Source: Aureitalea sp. L0-47 (GTDB lineage Bacteria; Bacteroidota; Bacteroidia; Flavobacteriales; Flavobacteriaceae). Taken from it: a stretch of DNA of 64,000 nt. This document shows, in pieces, positions 34,081 through 43,499 of the stretch (position 1 is its first letter; each line of letters opens with the position of its first letter). The stretch spans positions 1 through 64,000 of the forward strand of contig NZ_JAFMTQ010000010.1 in NCBI RefSeq assembly GCF_026126405.1. The letters run 5' to 3'. The notes below the pieces were generated by a model. That model did no database searches. It saw only the letters and a program-made list of their open reading frames with translations, and was not told the DNA's origin. Both the position numbers and the translations under genes were made by a program.

Positions 34081-35496
34081 CCCCAAGAACGTTAGGGCGC
34101 CGTTCAGTATTAGAATAAAGAATTTGAATTCGAAATTGAACCACAGGGCGCTGAAGTCGTCAACAAAATAACCGAGGATTGGAGCTGCTATGGCTACAAG
34201 GGGGACCCATTTATCCTTTACATTCCATTTGGTGAACAGGCCAAATGCGTATAAGCCTAACAAGGGGCCATAGGTGTAACCGGCAAAGATGAATAACTTC
34301 TCTATTACCGTGGCATCGGCGATTATATATTTGAAAATAATTATAACCCCCAACAACACAAAGGAAGTAGCCACATGCACACGTTTCCTTACTAAAATCT
34401 GTTTCGCGGCATCGTATTTCTTTTCGATCTCCATGATATCAATACTGAAGGACGTAGTAAGTGAAGTTAGAGCACTGTCGGCACTGGAATAAGCTGCCGC
34501 TACCAGTCCTAACATAAAGAATACGGCAATTCCGAGCCCAAGCTCAGTTTTCATTGCAATTGTTGGAAACAGTTGATCGCGAACCGCGTCGATACCGTTT
34601 TCCTGGGCATAGATCGTGAGTAACAAGCCCAGCGCCAGGAAGATAAAATTGACAATTGTGAGTACGATGGTAAACCAAAACATATTCTTCTGGGCATCCT
34701 TCAGACTTCTGCACGTGAGGTTCTTTTGCATCATATCCTGGTCAAGACCCGTCATAACGATCGCAATGAACGCCCCGCTAATGAATTGTTTTACAAAATG
34801 ATCGCCACTTTTCCAGTCGTCGAAGAAGAAGATCTGTGACATATCACTTTCAGCAATAAAACCAAATACAGAGCCTGCATCTAATCCCATGTCTGCCGAA
34901 ACATAGTAGATCGCAACTCCTACCGCAATGAGCATAAACAAGGTTTGCAATGTGTCTGTGAAGACTATGGTCTTGATTCCACTCTTAAACGTGTAGAGCC
35001 AGATAAGTAATATGGTTATGGAAACTGTGACCCAAAATGGTATATCGAGGTCATTAAATACAAGCTCCTGAAGAATATTCGCGACCAGGTACAGCCTGAA
35101 ACTGGCACCTATGACCCTGGATAGCAAAAAGAAAGAAGCGCCGGTCTTGTATGAACTGTTTCCGAAGCGTCCCTCAAGGTAAGTGTAGATGGATGTTAGA
35201 TTTAACCTGTAATACAGTGGTAGTAGGACCAGGCCGATTACGGCGTAACCCACAGTATACCCCAACACTACCTGGAAATAGCTGAACTTTGAAGCCTCCA
35301 CCCATCCTGGTACCGATACGAAGGTGACACCACTCAAGGAAGCCCCTATCATTCCAAAGGCAACCAGGTACCAGGGAGAACGTTTACCCGCTTTGAAAAA
35401 GTCGGAATTGCTCCCGCCTTTATTCGTTAGAGCCGATATTAGGATGAGTACTCCAAAATAAGCGGCGATCAGGTAAATTATGTGAAGTGGTTGCAT
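34060..35496 (-). CDS. Sodium:solute symporter family protein
   Basis: 478 residues with about 13 hydrophobic segments. SSS-family features are visible: SNSDFFKAGKRSPWYLVAFGMIGASLSGVTFVSVPG near the N-terminus (first inverted-repeat helix with the sodium-site serines), GLDQDMMQKNLTCRSLKDAQKNM in the middle, and AAAYSSADSALTSLTTSFSIDI late, a characteristic helix. It imports an organic solute with Na+ across the inner membrane; the solute cannot be told. It ends in a 21-nt overlap with the CoA-binding gene and is divergent from the secreted repeat-protein gene. Confidence 0.9.
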   Translation of the reverse strand: MQPLHIIYLIAAYFGVLILISALTNKGGSNSDFFKAGKRSPWYLVAFGMIGASLSGVTFVSVPGWVEASKFSYFQVVLGYTVGYAVIGLVLLPLYYRLNLTSIYTYLEGRFGNSSYKTGASFFLLSRVIGASFRLYLVANILQELVFNDLDIPFWVTVSITILLIWLYTFKSGIKTIVFTDTLQTLFMLIAVGVAIYYVSADMGLDAGSVFGFIAESDMSQIFFFDDWKSGDHFVKQFISGAFIAIVMTGLDQDMMQKNLTCRSLKDAQKNMFWFTIVLTIVNFIFLALGLLLTIYAQENGIDAVRDQLFPTIAMKTELGLGIAVFFMLGLVAAAYSSADSALTSLTTSFSIDIMEIEKKYDAAKQILVRKRVHVATSFVLLGVIIIFKYIIADATVIEKLFIFAGYTYGPLLGLYAFGLFTKWNVKDKWVPLVAIAAPILGYFVDDFSALWFNFEFKFFILILNGALTFLGLVLIRR

Positions 35497-35563
35497 AGGT
35501 TGGTTTGAAAGTAGAACGGCCTAAAAATACAAAGATTGATTTCGATTCGATTTTATTTTTTAA

Positions 35564-35571
35564 TACTTTTG
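35564..35571 (+). promoter_or_regulatory. -7 element of the sortilin-type protein gene
   Basis: TACTTTTG matches TAnnTTTG and ends 44 nt before ATG 35616. Confidence 0.5.
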
Positions 35572-35615
35572 ATAGATTTTGAAAAAAATCCAAATAAGTT
35601 AAAGCTAAAAACTCT

Positions 35616-38105
35616 ATGAAAAAGAAAAATTTACTTAGCATTATTCCCTTATTTGTATTCGCCCAACTGTGCTTTTCACAGCAATATTTGGAAATGATCG
35701 ACGACGGTTCTTATCCTGTTCAGGAGGTCATCCAATCTGCTGAGGCCTATTTCGAAGGCCGCGATAAAGGACGGGGTTCCGGGTACAAACAATTCAAGCG
35801 ATGGGAGTACAACGCACTGAGAATGGTAAAAGAAGACGGTTTCCTGCCCACCATTACCGAAAACCTGGCGGAATTCGAGCGCTACAACGCCTACCTGAAT
35901 GAATCAGCAGGAAATCGACAGCCTATGAATGACAACTGGATGGAGCTTGGCCCAACCGACTGGAACGCAACTACCTCCTGGAACCCGGGAGTGGGAAGAA
36001 TTACCGGGATAGCGATCGACCCCACAAACAACGATATCATGATAGTGGGTGCCAATACCGGCGGTGTTTGGAAAACCACCGACGGAGGTCAAAACTGGAC
36101 ACCGCTGAACGATTTCTTTTCGAATCTTAATGTGTATTCTGTAACCATAGATCCGTTTGATTCGGATGTTTATTATTGGGGTTCTTCAAGTGGTATCATC
36201 TTTAAATCTACCGATGCAGGGGCAACATGGAATATGATCGCTGATATGAGTAGCTCGCTCATCAACAAAATTGTTGTTCATCCTTCTAACCCGCAAATTA
36301 TGTTTGCGTGTTCTCAAAATGCGGGAATATATCGCAGTACCGATGGAGGATCGACATGGTCCAATACCGGCCTGGATAGTAACGCCTATGATGTAGAGTT
36401 CAAACCAGGTGACCCAAATACGGTCTATGCATCGGGATTAAGCTTCCACAAGTCCACCGACGGAGGACTGACATTTACTACCATAGGTGGTTTTGATAGT
36501 GGTCCGAAGATGATTGGTGTTTCTCCGGACGACCCGGAAAAAGTATATGTGGTAGAATCAGATTCGGGTACCTTCAATGGTATTTATACTTCCAGCGATA
36601 GTGGAAGCTCCTTCACGGAACTTGATCAGGGAGGATTAAATTATTTTGGTTACAGTACTGCAGGCCTTGACAATAGCGGGCAGGCACCTCGTGATATGGA
36701 CATAGTAGTTAACCCCAACGATGCCGACGAGGTTCACATAGCGGGAATACTCACCTGGCGATCTTTGGATGGAGGGGTTAGTTTTACCTGCACTGCAGAT
36801 TGGATCCCCAATGCAGCTGCGAATGCCAACATTGGATATCACCACGCGGATGTGGATATCATGTTATTCAATGGCTCCGATCTCTACGTTGGTAGTGATG
36901 GAGGAATATACGTTGCCGAGGATACAGCAAATTTGAATGCCAATTATTACACAGACCTTACCGCCGGTATGGGAATCCGACAATGGTACAGAATAGGCGT
37001 TTCTCAAACTTCCGATGTGGTGGTAACCGGAGGCTCTCAGGATAATGGTTCTTCCTTTTACACCGCAGCAAATGGCTGGATAGACTGGCTTGGTGCCGAT
37101 GGAATGGAAGGTTTTGTAGATAAGAACAACCCGAATATCATGTACGGAACTTCACAGTTCGGGCAAATGTACCGAACCGAAGATGCAGCGGCAAGCGTAA
37201 TTGGTATTAACGAGCCTGGTCCCGGAAGCGGGGAGTGGGTTACACCGTTCGAACAAGATCCGCAGGATAACAACACCATATACGTTGGCTATAACCGTGT
37301 GTACAAATCGGTTACCAAGGGGGCTAGTTGGAGTCCGATTTCCCAGTTATTTTCTGGTAATCTCGACGAATTGAAGATCGCACCCTCAAACAACCAGGTG
37401 ATGTATGCTTCCAACGGCAATCAATTTTTCCGAACGGAAGATGGAGGCTCAACGGATTGGACACAATTGCCTTTCCCGGGGTCAACCATCAATTATATCG
37501 CTGTGCATCCTGAAGATCCTTATCGTATAGCCGTAGCTAATTCTAATGTAAACAAAGTATATGTTTCAACAGATGGAGGTGAAACCTGGGAGAATTATAG
37601 ACTAAACCTTCCAAACTTCTCCGCCTTGTGTGTACAATGGCAAAATAATGGGGGTAATGGTCTTTATGTAGGTATGAACTACGGAATTTATTATATAGAC
37701 GATACCCTTACCGAATGGCAACCATACAATACCAACCTTCCGAACGTGATCATCAACGAATTGGAGATCAACTACGAAGATGGAATGATCTATGCTGCAA
37801 CTTATGGCCGCGGACTATGGGCTTCACCAATGGCAGATCCGATAATACTGGGTAGAAATGACCTGGTGAATGAGAATTCTGTGTTTGTCTATCCGAATCC
37901 TGCCGGTAACGAATTGCGCATCTTTACAGGAACTGCAGCTACTGCGTCTGTACGTATTTTTGATGTTGCAGGTAAGTTGACACATAATCTGAAAGATGTA
38001 GAAAGCAAACAAGCAATTGATGTTTCCGCTTTACGTCCGGGAGTATATTTCGTTCGGATTCAGACGGAAGCAGGCACAGCAACTAAGAAGTTTATCAAGG
38101 AGTAA
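35616..38105 (+). CDS. T9SS-secreted sortilin/BNR-repeat protein (VPS10-like propeller)
   Basis: 829 residues. A signal peptide ends near FSQ (residue 22). From about residue 110 to 735 there are repeated propeller blades with the Asp-box pattern: WKTTDGGQNWTPL, FKSTDAGATWNM, YRSTDGGSTWSN, HKSTDGGLTF, FRTEDGGSTDW, YVSTDGGETWEN. This is the sortilin/VPS10-like glycosyl-hydrolase-type propeller common among T9SS substrates. The C-terminal part (FVYPNPAGNELRIF ... KKFIKE, about 757-829) is a type A sorting domain. It should be exported and anchored on the cell surface or released. No glycosidase active site is evident. A strong terminator follows. Confidence 0.9.
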   Translation: MKKKNLLSIIPLFVFAQLCFSQQYLEMIDDGSYPVQEVIQSAEAYFEGRDKGRGSGYKQFKRWEYNALRMVKEDGFLPTITENLAEFERYNAYLNESAGNRQPMNDNWMELGPTDWNATTSWNPGVGRITGIAIDPTNNDIMIVGANTGGVWKTTDGGQNWTPLNDFFSNLNVYSVTIDPFDSDVYYWGSSSGIIFKSTDAGATWNMIADMSSSLINKIVVHPSNPQIMFACSQNAGIYRSTDGGSTWSNTGLDSNAYDVEFKPGDPNTVYASGLSFHKSTDGGLTFTTIGGFDSGPKMIGVSPDDPEKVYVVESDSGTFNGIYTSSDSGSSFTELDQGGLNYFGYSTAGLDNSGQAPRDMDIVVNPNDADEVHIAGILTWRSLDGGVSFTCTADWIPNAAANANIGYHHADVDIMLFNGSDLYVGSDGGIYVAEDTANLNANYYTDLTAGMGIRQWYRIGVSQTSDVVVTGGSQDNGSSFYTAANGWIDWLGADGMEGFVDKNNPNIMYGTSQFGQMYRTEDAAASVIGINEPGPGSGEWVTPFEQDPQDNNTIYVGYNRVYKSVTKGASWSPISQLFSGNLDELKIAPSNNQVMYASNGNQFFRTEDGGSTDWTQLPFPGSTINYIAVHPEDPYRIAVANSNVNKVYVSTDGGETWENYRLNLPNFSALCVQWQNNGGNGLYVGMNYGIYYIDDTLTEWQPYNTNLPNVIINELEINYEDGMIYAATYGRGLWASPMADPIILGRNDLVNENSVFVYPNPAGNELRIFTGTAATASVRIFDVAGKLTHNLKDVESKQAIDVSALRPGVYFVRIQTEAGTATKKFIKE

Positions 38106-38125
38106 TCAATTCCGAAGAGTTTAGG

Positions 38126-38166
38126 AATGCTTCAGAAATCACATGTTTCTGAAGCATTTTTTTTAT
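38126..38166 (+). terminator. Intrinsic terminator after the sortilin-type gene
   Basis: Perfect 13-bp stem AATGCTTCAGAAA / TTTCTGAAGCATT (38126-38138, 38146-38158) with a 7-nt loop, followed by eight T. Confidence 0.9.
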
Positions 38167-38187
38167 CTTGCCGGGGAATCATTAACT

Positions 38188-38805
38188 ATGGATTTTTCGT
38201 CCAAACTACTTGAAAACGCAGTCAACGAAATGGCGCAACTACCGGGCATCGGTAAACGTACCGCCTTGCGATTGGTGCTCCATCTTTTAAAGCAGCCAAA
38301 GGAGCAAACGGAGCTGCTTTCAACGGCCCTTGACAAGATGCGTTCGGAGATAAATTTTTGTAAGAACTGTCATAATATTTCCGATAAGGACCTTTGTGAG
38401 ATTTGCTCGAATCCCAACCGTGATGGTCGACTCATCTGCGTAGTAGAAGACATTCGCGATGTCATGGCCATAGAGAATACGAGTCAGTACCGCGGTCATT
38501 ACCATGTATTGGGAGGAAAGATCTCCCCCATGGATGGGGTAGGACCGGGAGACCTGAATGTACCAACCCTGGTGGAAAAGGTAAAAACAGCTAAGGTGGA
38601 TGAATTGATCTTCGCGCTCAGCTCCACCATGGAAGGTGACACCACCAATTTTTATATCTACAGGCAGATCGAACCCTATGAGGTGCTATCAACTACCATT
38701 GCTCGTGGAATTTCGGTAGGTGATGAACTGGAATATGCAGATGAGGTAACCCTGGGTCGAAGTATAGTGAATAGAATTCCATTTGAAACCTCTCTGAAAA
38801 GTTGA
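38188..38805 (+). CDS. recR: Recombination mediator RecR
   Basis: 205 residues from ATG 38188, the family's normal size. Order of features: helix-hairpin-helix [17 protein letters not shown] (about 14-30), four-cysteine zinc finger [16 protein letters not shown], and a Toprim domain starting [14 protein letters not shown] and containing [15 protein letters not shown]. RecR acts with RecO (and RecF) to load RecA on gapped DNA. An upstream in-frame ATG at 38143 lies inside the preceding terminator, so it is rejected. The stop TGA overlaps the TTG start of the glycosyltransferase gene. Confidence 0.96.
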   Translation: MDFSSKLLENAVNEMAQLPGIGKRTALRLVLHLLKQPKEQTELLSTALDKMRSEINFCKNCHNISDKDLCEICSNPNRDGRLICVVEDIRDVMAIENTSQYRGHYHVLGGKISPMDGVGPGDLNVPTLVEKVKTAKVDELIFALSSTMEGDTTNFYIYRQIEPYEVLSTTIARGISVGDELEYADEVTLGRSIVNRIPFETSLKS

Positions 38806-39932
38806 AGCTCTCGGTCATTATTCTGAATTACAATGTTCGATACTTCCTGGAGCAGGCAGTAAAGAGCGTTAAAAGTGCCATCTCTTCGCTCGATGCCGAA
38901 ATCATCGTGATAGACAATGCTTCTTCGGATGAGAGTTGCGCCATGATGGAGAAACACTTTCCCGAAGTGCGTTTAATTCGGAATACCGATAATGTAGGCT
39001 TCAGTAAGGCAAATAACCAGGCAGTAGCAGAAGCAAAAGGGGAATATGTCTGCATACTGAATCCAGATACTGCTGTTACACACTCCATTTTTATCAATGC
39101 GTTTCAGTATATGTCTAAAATACCTGATATAGGTATTCTAGGTGTTCGATTGATGGATGGGACTGGTAATTACCTGCCGGAAAGTAAACGAAACATTCCA
39201 ACACCATTTTCTTCATTAAAAAAATTATTAGGAATAGGCAAGCATGAGAATGGATACTATGCGAATGACCTTGCAGAGGGCGATAGTGGTGAAGTGGCCG
39301 TACTTCCGGGAGCGTTCATGTTGCTAAAAAGGACCATCTATTATGAAGTTGGTGGTTTTGATGAGGACTATTTTATGTACGGAGAAGACATCGATTTCTC
39401 TTTCAAGGTATTAAAATCGGGATATAAGAATCATTATCTGGGATCGGATGGGATACTCCATTATAAGGGCGAAAGTCCGCAGAATGACAAGGTGTATCTC
39501 GATCGATTTTATGGTGCAATGCATATTTTCTACAGAAAGCATTTTGATTCGAACTTCTTCAGCAATACCCTGGTTCACTTCGGACTTTCAATTGGAAAAT
39601 TCCTTCGGAAACTATCAATGAATCGATCTGGCGGTCGAATTCAGAATACAAAGGAAGCGATCATATTTACCGATAACCTGAATTTGTTACAGAAACTGGC
39701 CGGAAAGATCGAAATACCTGTGAAATCAGCTTCAAAAGCAGTACTCAATAGTGCCGACATCCACGATACAATGTTCGTTTTCGACGAGGAATATATGTCC
39801 TTTAGTCAGATATTCATGGTCATGGATGCCCAGAAAAATAAGGGGAATTCATTCCGGATCCGCCCCTCGGGTTGTAACTTTATTTTAGGCAGTGACAAAA
39901 GTGACGAAAAAGGTAGTGTTCTTCTTTTTTAG
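38802..39932 (+). CDS. Family 2 glycosyltransferase
   Basis: 376 residues. The start is TTG 38802 ([11 protein letters not shown]), overlapping the recR stop (TTGA); no ATG is possible without losing the first strand of the fold. GT2 motifs: [59 protein letters not shown] (the DxD-like NPDT), [41 protein letters not shown]. These match the rhamnosyl-transferase-like branch. The last 110 residues after [10 protein letters not shown] look non-catalytic. The likely role is in polysaccharide or lipid-linked glycan synthesis at the cytoplasmic face; acceptor unknown. Confidence 0.9.
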   Translation: MKLSVIILNYNVRYFLEQAVKSVKSAISSLDAEIIVIDNASSDESCAMMEKHFPEVRLIRNTDNVGFSKANNQAVAEAKGEYVCILNPDTAVTHSIFINAFQYMSKIPDIGILGVRLMDGTGNYLPESKRNIPTPFSSLKKLLGIGKHENGYYANDLAEGDSGEVAVLPGAFMLLKRTIYYEVGGFDEDYFMYGEDIDFSFKVLKSGYKNHYLGSDGILHYKGESPQNDKVYLDRFYGAMHIFYRKHFDSNFFSNTLVHFGLSIGKFLRKLSMNRSGGRIQNTKEAIIFTDNLNLLQKLAGKIEIPVKSASKAVLNSADIHDTMFVFDEEYMSFSQIFMVMDAQKNKGNSFRIRPSGCNFILGSDKSDEKGSVLLF

Positions 39933-39963
39933 GATTTACAATTTATAACATTCAAATTTTGAC

Positions 39964-39971
39964 TAATTTTG
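39964..39971 (+). promoter_or_regulatory. -7 element of the E2 gene
   Basis: TAATTTTG matches TAnnTTTG. It ends 13 nt before ATG 39985 and 28 nt before ATG 40000. Confidence 0.5.
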
Positions 39972-39999
39972 TGGCGCAAATCAAATGCGTACGATTCCT

Positions 40000-41334
40000 A
40001 TGGGAAAATTTGAGTTGAAACTTCCAAAAATGGGTGAAAGTGTCGCCGAAGCTACGGTGACGAACTGGCTTAAAGAGGTAGGTGATACCATTGAGGCCGA
40101 TGAGGCTGTACTTGAGATCGCTACCGATAAAGTAGACAGCGAAGTACCTAGCGAAGTGGATGGAGTATTGGTGGAAAAGCTCTTCGAGGCCGATGATGTG
40201 GTCCAGGTAGGTCAAACGCTTGCAATTATCGAGATCGAAGGTGAGGCCAGCTCCAATGTAGTGGAAGCGCCACAGACAACTTCCGAAGAAACCAAAACCG
40301 AACCCACCCCTGAAGTTATAGCGGAAGTCGCGGAACGTGTTGAGGTGGCTAAAGAAAGTACGCAAACAATTATAGCAAGTAATGGAACCCGGTTTTACTC
40401 TCCACTTGTAAAGAATATTGCTTCTCAGGAAGGAATTTCTCAAAACGAACTGGACGCTGTTCCGGGAAGTGGAAAGGACGGCCGTGTAACAAAGAACGAT
40501 ATTCTGGCGTATCTGAAGAGCAGATCGGGCGGTGATACCATAGCCAAAGAAGCTCCTGTTTCCAAACCAGTGGAATCTAAGCCAACACCGGTTTCCAAAC
40601 CAGTAACACCTATTTCCGTTAACGGAGAAGATGAGATCATTGAAATGACCCGTATGGGCAAACTCATCGCACATCATATGGTCGCGAGCACACAAACTTC
40701 GGCTCATGTTCAGAGTTTTGTAGAATGTGATGTAACCAGGATCTGGAACTGGCGAAACAAGGTAAAGAACGAATTCCAACAAAGAGAAGGCGAGAAACTT
40801 ACCTTTACTCCAATATTCATGGAGGCCGTTGCGAAAGCATTGCGCGACTACCCGATGATGAACATTTCGGTAGATGGGGATAAGATCATCAAACGCCGAA
40901 ATATCAACCTGGGTATGGCGGCTGCATTGCCGGATGGAAACTTGATCGTTCCGGTAATCAAGAATGCAGACCAACTCAACCTGGTGGGAATGACCAAGGC
41001 AGTTAACGATCTTGCTGGCAGGGCACGTGCCGGTCAACTTAAGCCGGACGAGATCCAGGATGGAACCTATACAGTTACTAATGTAGGTAGCTTCGGAAGT
41101 ATCATGGGAACGCCAATCATCAACCAACCACAGGTAGGAATTCTTGCCTTAGGAGCCATTCGAAAGGTGCCTGCCGTTATAGAAACTGAAGAGGGTGATT
41201 TTATTGGGATTCGTTATAAAATGTTCCTCTCACATAGCTACGATCACCGAGTGGTAAATGGTGCTCTTGGCGGGCAATTCGTCAAAGCTGTTGCGGATCA
41301 CCTGGAAGCCTGGGATGTGAACCGAGAGGTTTAG
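40000..41334 (+). CDS. 2-oxoacid dehydrogenase complex dihydrolipoyl acyltransferase (E2)
   Basis: 444 residues from ATG 40000. A single lipoyl domain (1-80) carries the lipoylated lysine, Lys44, in EIATDKVDSEV. A Glu/Thr/Pro linker follows, then a peripheral subunit-binding domain (about 128-163, SPLVKNIASQEGIS ... GRVTKNDIL), a Ser/Pro linker and the acyltransferase core (about 205-444). The core has MGKLIAHHMVAS, NLIVPVIKNAD and the active-site strand SYDHRVVNGALGG. In the usual motif HRxxDG the residue after HRVV is Asp; here it is Asn. The likely substrate is a branched-chain or pyruvate-derived acyl group. ATG 39985 would add five residues. The E1 and E3 genes are not adjacent. Confidence 0.9.
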   Translation: MGKFELKLPKMGESVAEATVTNWLKEVGDTIEADEAVLEIATDKVDSEVPSEVDGVLVEKLFEADDVVQVGQTLAIIEIEGEASSNVVEAPQTTSEETKTEPTPEVIAEVAERVEVAKESTQTIIASNGTRFYSPLVKNIASQEGISQNELDAVPGSGKDGRVTKNDILAYLKSRSGGDTIAKEAPVSKPVESKPTPVSKPVTPISVNGEDEIIEMTRMGKLIAHHMVASTQTSAHVQSFVECDVTRIWNWRNKVKNEFQQREGEKLTFTPIFMEAVAKALRDYPMMNISVDGDKIIKRRNINLGMAAALPDGNLIVPVIKNADQLNLVGMTKAVNDLAGRARAGQLKPDEIQDGTYTVTNVGSFGSIMGTPIINQPQVGILALGAIRKVPAVIETEEGDFIGIRYKMFLSHSYDHRVVNGALGGQFVKAVADHLEAWDVNREV

Positions 41335-41370
41335 TAGCTTAGTATATTAGTATTTTAGAATCTTAGTATT
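41331..41370 (+). repeat. Five tandem copies of an 8-bp unit at the E2 stop
   Basis: TTAGTAGC, TTAGTATA, TTAGTATT, TTAGAATC, TTAGTATT in register at 41331, 41339, 41347, 41355 and 41363. The first copy contains the E2 stop codon TAG. A weak hairpin (AGTAAAC / GTTTACT, 41395-41401 and 41411-41417) follows and may help termination. Confidence 0.7.
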
Positions 41371-41428
41371 TTGTTATGCTGGTTTTGATACTTCAGTAAA
41401 CCTCTTATTAGTTTACTAACCTACTGAT

Positions 41429-42043
41429 TTATTCGCTCAATCTCAGAACAATATCGTCCAACTCATCATACCCGAAGATCACATCATCTCTATCCCAGAT
41501 AACGGGGAATTTTATTTTTGTTTCTGAAGTGAGTTTACGTTCGATAAAACTCATGAACTGTCCGTAGAGCATGGCATCCTGGTGAATATCGATAATTCGA
41601 TGTTGTATTCTTTTGTCGTCCAATTTTTCTGAAAGAATCGTGCATTTGGTGCAAGCCTCTGCCGTGAAGATCACGATCTTGCCTATCATGACCCGTTCGA
41701 TATCCCGTTCAGGTGAATCGTAGGAAAAACTCATCGGACTATCTTTTTCATTCACAACCAGGTCGAAGGTATACATAGACTCCACCCCACTGAGCTCAAT
41801 AAGAGTGATCATGGGGACTTCGGAAAGAGGAGGTACATTTTTGATCACGGGTTTTGAAGCACTCCTGCGATAGCCTTTCGCATTAACCATCAGGAACACA
41901 TTGAGCGTGTCTTGTGTTTTATTTTCAGCAACCAGTTCAAGGCGCTTTCCTTGTTTCTTTTCTTTTATCAACACCTTTAGCCCCTGAGACCATGCTGAAT
42001 GTGCCGAAAGCACCAAGATTATTAGAAGTAATTTATACCGCAT
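41429..42043 (-). CDS. Exported protein with a glutaredoxin-like CxxC motif
   Basis: 204 residues with a signal peptide (MRYKLLLIILVLSAHSAWSQ, cleavage about residue 20). The first half (about 21-115) looks like a beta-rich domain. The second half starts with a thioredoxin/glutaredoxin-type strand and active site: KIVIFTAEACTKCTILSEKL, with Cys131 and Cys134, followed by HRIIDIHQD and a Pro-containing FPVIWDRDDVIFGYDEL, the position of the cis-Pro strand. It would act in the periplasm in disulfide exchange, which is unusual for a glutaredoxin-like fold. It faces the E2 gene and diverges from the exonuclease gene. The fold call is by motif only. Confidence 0.65.
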   Translation of the reverse strand: MRYKLLLIILVLSAHSAWSQGLKVLIKEKKQGKRLELVAENKTQDTLNVFLMVNAKGYRRSASKPVIKNVPPLSEVPMITLIELSGVESMYTFDLVVNEKDSPMSFSYDSPERDIERVMIGKIVIFTAEACTKCTILSEKLDDKRIQHRIIDIHQDAMLYGQFMSFIERKLTSETKIKFPVIWDRDDVIFGYDELDDIVLRLSE

Positions 42044-42069
42044 AAGAGTTCCACAAAAGTAGTAATTAG

Positions 42070-42077
42070 TACATTTG
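42070..42077 (+). promoter_or_regulatory. -7 element of the exonuclease gene
   Basis: TACATTTG matches TAnnTTTG and ends 17 nt before ATG 42095, which supports that start over the GTG at 42089. Confidence 0.5.
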
Positions 42078-42094
42078 TATCACAAATCGTGCCT

Positions 42095-42868
42095 ATGGAA
42101 CTCAATTTAACCAAACCCATCTGTTTTTTTGATCTTGAAACTACCGGAACCAATGTAGCGTCCGACAGGATCGTGGAGATTTCCATACTGAAAGTGTACC
42201 CAAATGGGAACAGGGAGAGCCATACCTGGCGCGTGAATCCTGAAATACCCATACCTGCCGGAGCGGCTTCCATTCACGGTATCACAGATGAAATGGTGGC
42301 GAACGAACCAACCTTCAAAGAATTAGCTCCTAAGGTGCAGGCTTTTATGAAAGATGCGGATCTGGCAGGATATAATTCCAATAGATTCGATATTCCCCTG
42401 CTGGCAGAGGAACTATTGAGGGCAGAGGTGGATTTCGACCTGAAGAAAGCTTCCGCGGTAGATGTGCAGACCATTTTTCACAAGAAAGAAAAACGAACCC
42501 TGGGAGCAGCTTATAAGTTCTACTGTGATAAGACGCTCGAAAATGCGCATAGCGCCGAAGCAGATACCATTGCGACCTACGAAGTCCTTAAAGCACAGCT
42601 GGATCGCTACGATGACCTGGAGAACAACATAACTTTCCTGTCAACCTTCAGTGCACATAAGAACTTTGCCGACTTTGCCGGATATATCGGGTTTGATAAG
42701 GAAGGAAATGAGTTGTTTATGTTCGGTAAGCACAGGGGTAAGAAGGTAGAAGATGTGATGGAACAGGAACCGGGTTACTTTGGATGGCTGCTCAATGCCG
42801 ATTTTCCGCTGTATACGAAAAAGGTACTAACGCGAATTAAACTCAGTAAACTCAACAATAAACTCTAA
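42095..42868 (+). CDS. DEDDh-type 3'-5' exonuclease (DnaQ-like)
   Basis: 257 residues from ATG 42095. The exonuclease core shows the four acidic positions: FFDLETTG (Asp, Glu; Exo I), GYNSNRFDIPLL (Exo II Asp) and HSAEADTIATYEVL (Exo III His and Asp). The C-terminal 90 residues include FAGYIGFDKEGNELFMFGKHRGKKVEDVMEQEPGYFGWLL, a DUF3820/quorum-like short domain seen fused to such exonucleases in Bacteroidota. A DUF3820 protein also occurs alone near 63.4 kb. It could serve as a proofreading or nucleic-acid trimming enzyme; it is not fused to a polymerase. Confidence 0.88.
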   Translation: MELNLTKPICFFDLETTGTNVASDRIVEISILKVYPNGNRESHTWRVNPEIPIPAGAASIHGITDEMVANEPTFKELAPKVQAFMKDADLAGYNSNRFDIPLLAEELLRAEVDFDLKKASAVDVQTIFHKKEKRTLGAAYKFYCDKTLENAHSAEADTIATYEVLKAQLDRYDDLENNITFLSTFSAHKNFADFAGYIGFDKEGNELFMFGKHRGKKVEDVMEQEPGYFGWLLNADFPLYTKKVLTRIKLSKLNNKL

Positions 42869-42887
42869 ACCCCTTAACGCTGTAATC

Positions 42888-43499
42888 ATGAAGATCATCT
42901 GTGTAGGTAGAAACTACGCCGCCCATATAGAAGAACTCGATAATGAAAAGCCAAAGGATCCTGTTCTTTTTATGAAACCGGATACTTCGGTATTGCTCAA
43001 AAAACAACCCTTTTTTATTCCTGAATTCTCTTCCGATGTACATTACGAAGTGGAAATACTGGTAAAGATCAAAAAGATCGGGAAGCATATCGATAGAAAG
43101 TTTGCGCACAAGTATTATGATGAGATCGGGCTGGGGATCGATTTCACGGCACGCGATTTGCAGTCGAAATTAAAGGAAAAAGGACTTCCCTGGGAAAAAG
43201 CCAAGGGGTTCGATGGTGCGGCTGTAATTGGTAATTTTATCCCGAAAACAGCGTTTGAGTCGGTGGATAATATCGATTTCCATCTTGAAAAGAATGGTGA
43301 AACCGTTCAGCAGGGAAACACTGCAATTATGTTGTGGAAAATAGATGAGTTAATCGAATATATCTCCAAATATTTCACTTTAAAGATTGGAGATATTATC
43401 TTTACCGGCACCCCATCTGGTGTGGGGAAGGTGAATCCTGATGATGTTTTGACCGGTTTTATCGATAGCACCGAGATTTTTTCAATTAAAGTAAAGTAA
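42888..43499 (+). CDS. Fumarylacetoacetate hydrolase family protein (acylpyruvase-like)
   Basis: 203 residues, a single FAH catalytic domain. Metal ligands fit the pattern: Glu and Glu in DVHYEVEILVKI and Asp in IGLGIDFTARDLQ. KIICVGRNYAAHIEELD at the N-terminus and DIIFTGTPSGVGKV at the C-terminus are typical of the short FAHD1-like acylpyruvase/oxaloacetate decarboxylase branch. It is 19 nt after the exonuclease stop and abuts the Hpt gene (TAA then ATG), so exonuclease, FAH, Hpt and cinA probably form one transcript. Confidence 0.9.
   Translation: MKIICVGRNYAAHIEELDNEKPKDPVLFMKPDTSVLLKKQPFFIPEFSSDVHYEVEILVKIKKIGKHIDRKFAHKYYDEIGLGIDFTARDLQSKLKEKGLPWEKAKGFDGAAVIGNFIPKTAFESVDNIDFHLEKNGETVQQGNTAIMLWKIDELIEYISKYFTLKIGDIIFTGTPSGVGKVNPDDVLTGFIDSTEIFSIKVK

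Noticed and set aside
39952-41127. Long minus-strand open frame of 391 codons opposite the E2 gene
   Set aside because: It is antisense to a clear lipoyl/acyltransferase gene and encodes an aromatic- and Cys-rich sequence with no recognisable fold; typical of a mirror frame.
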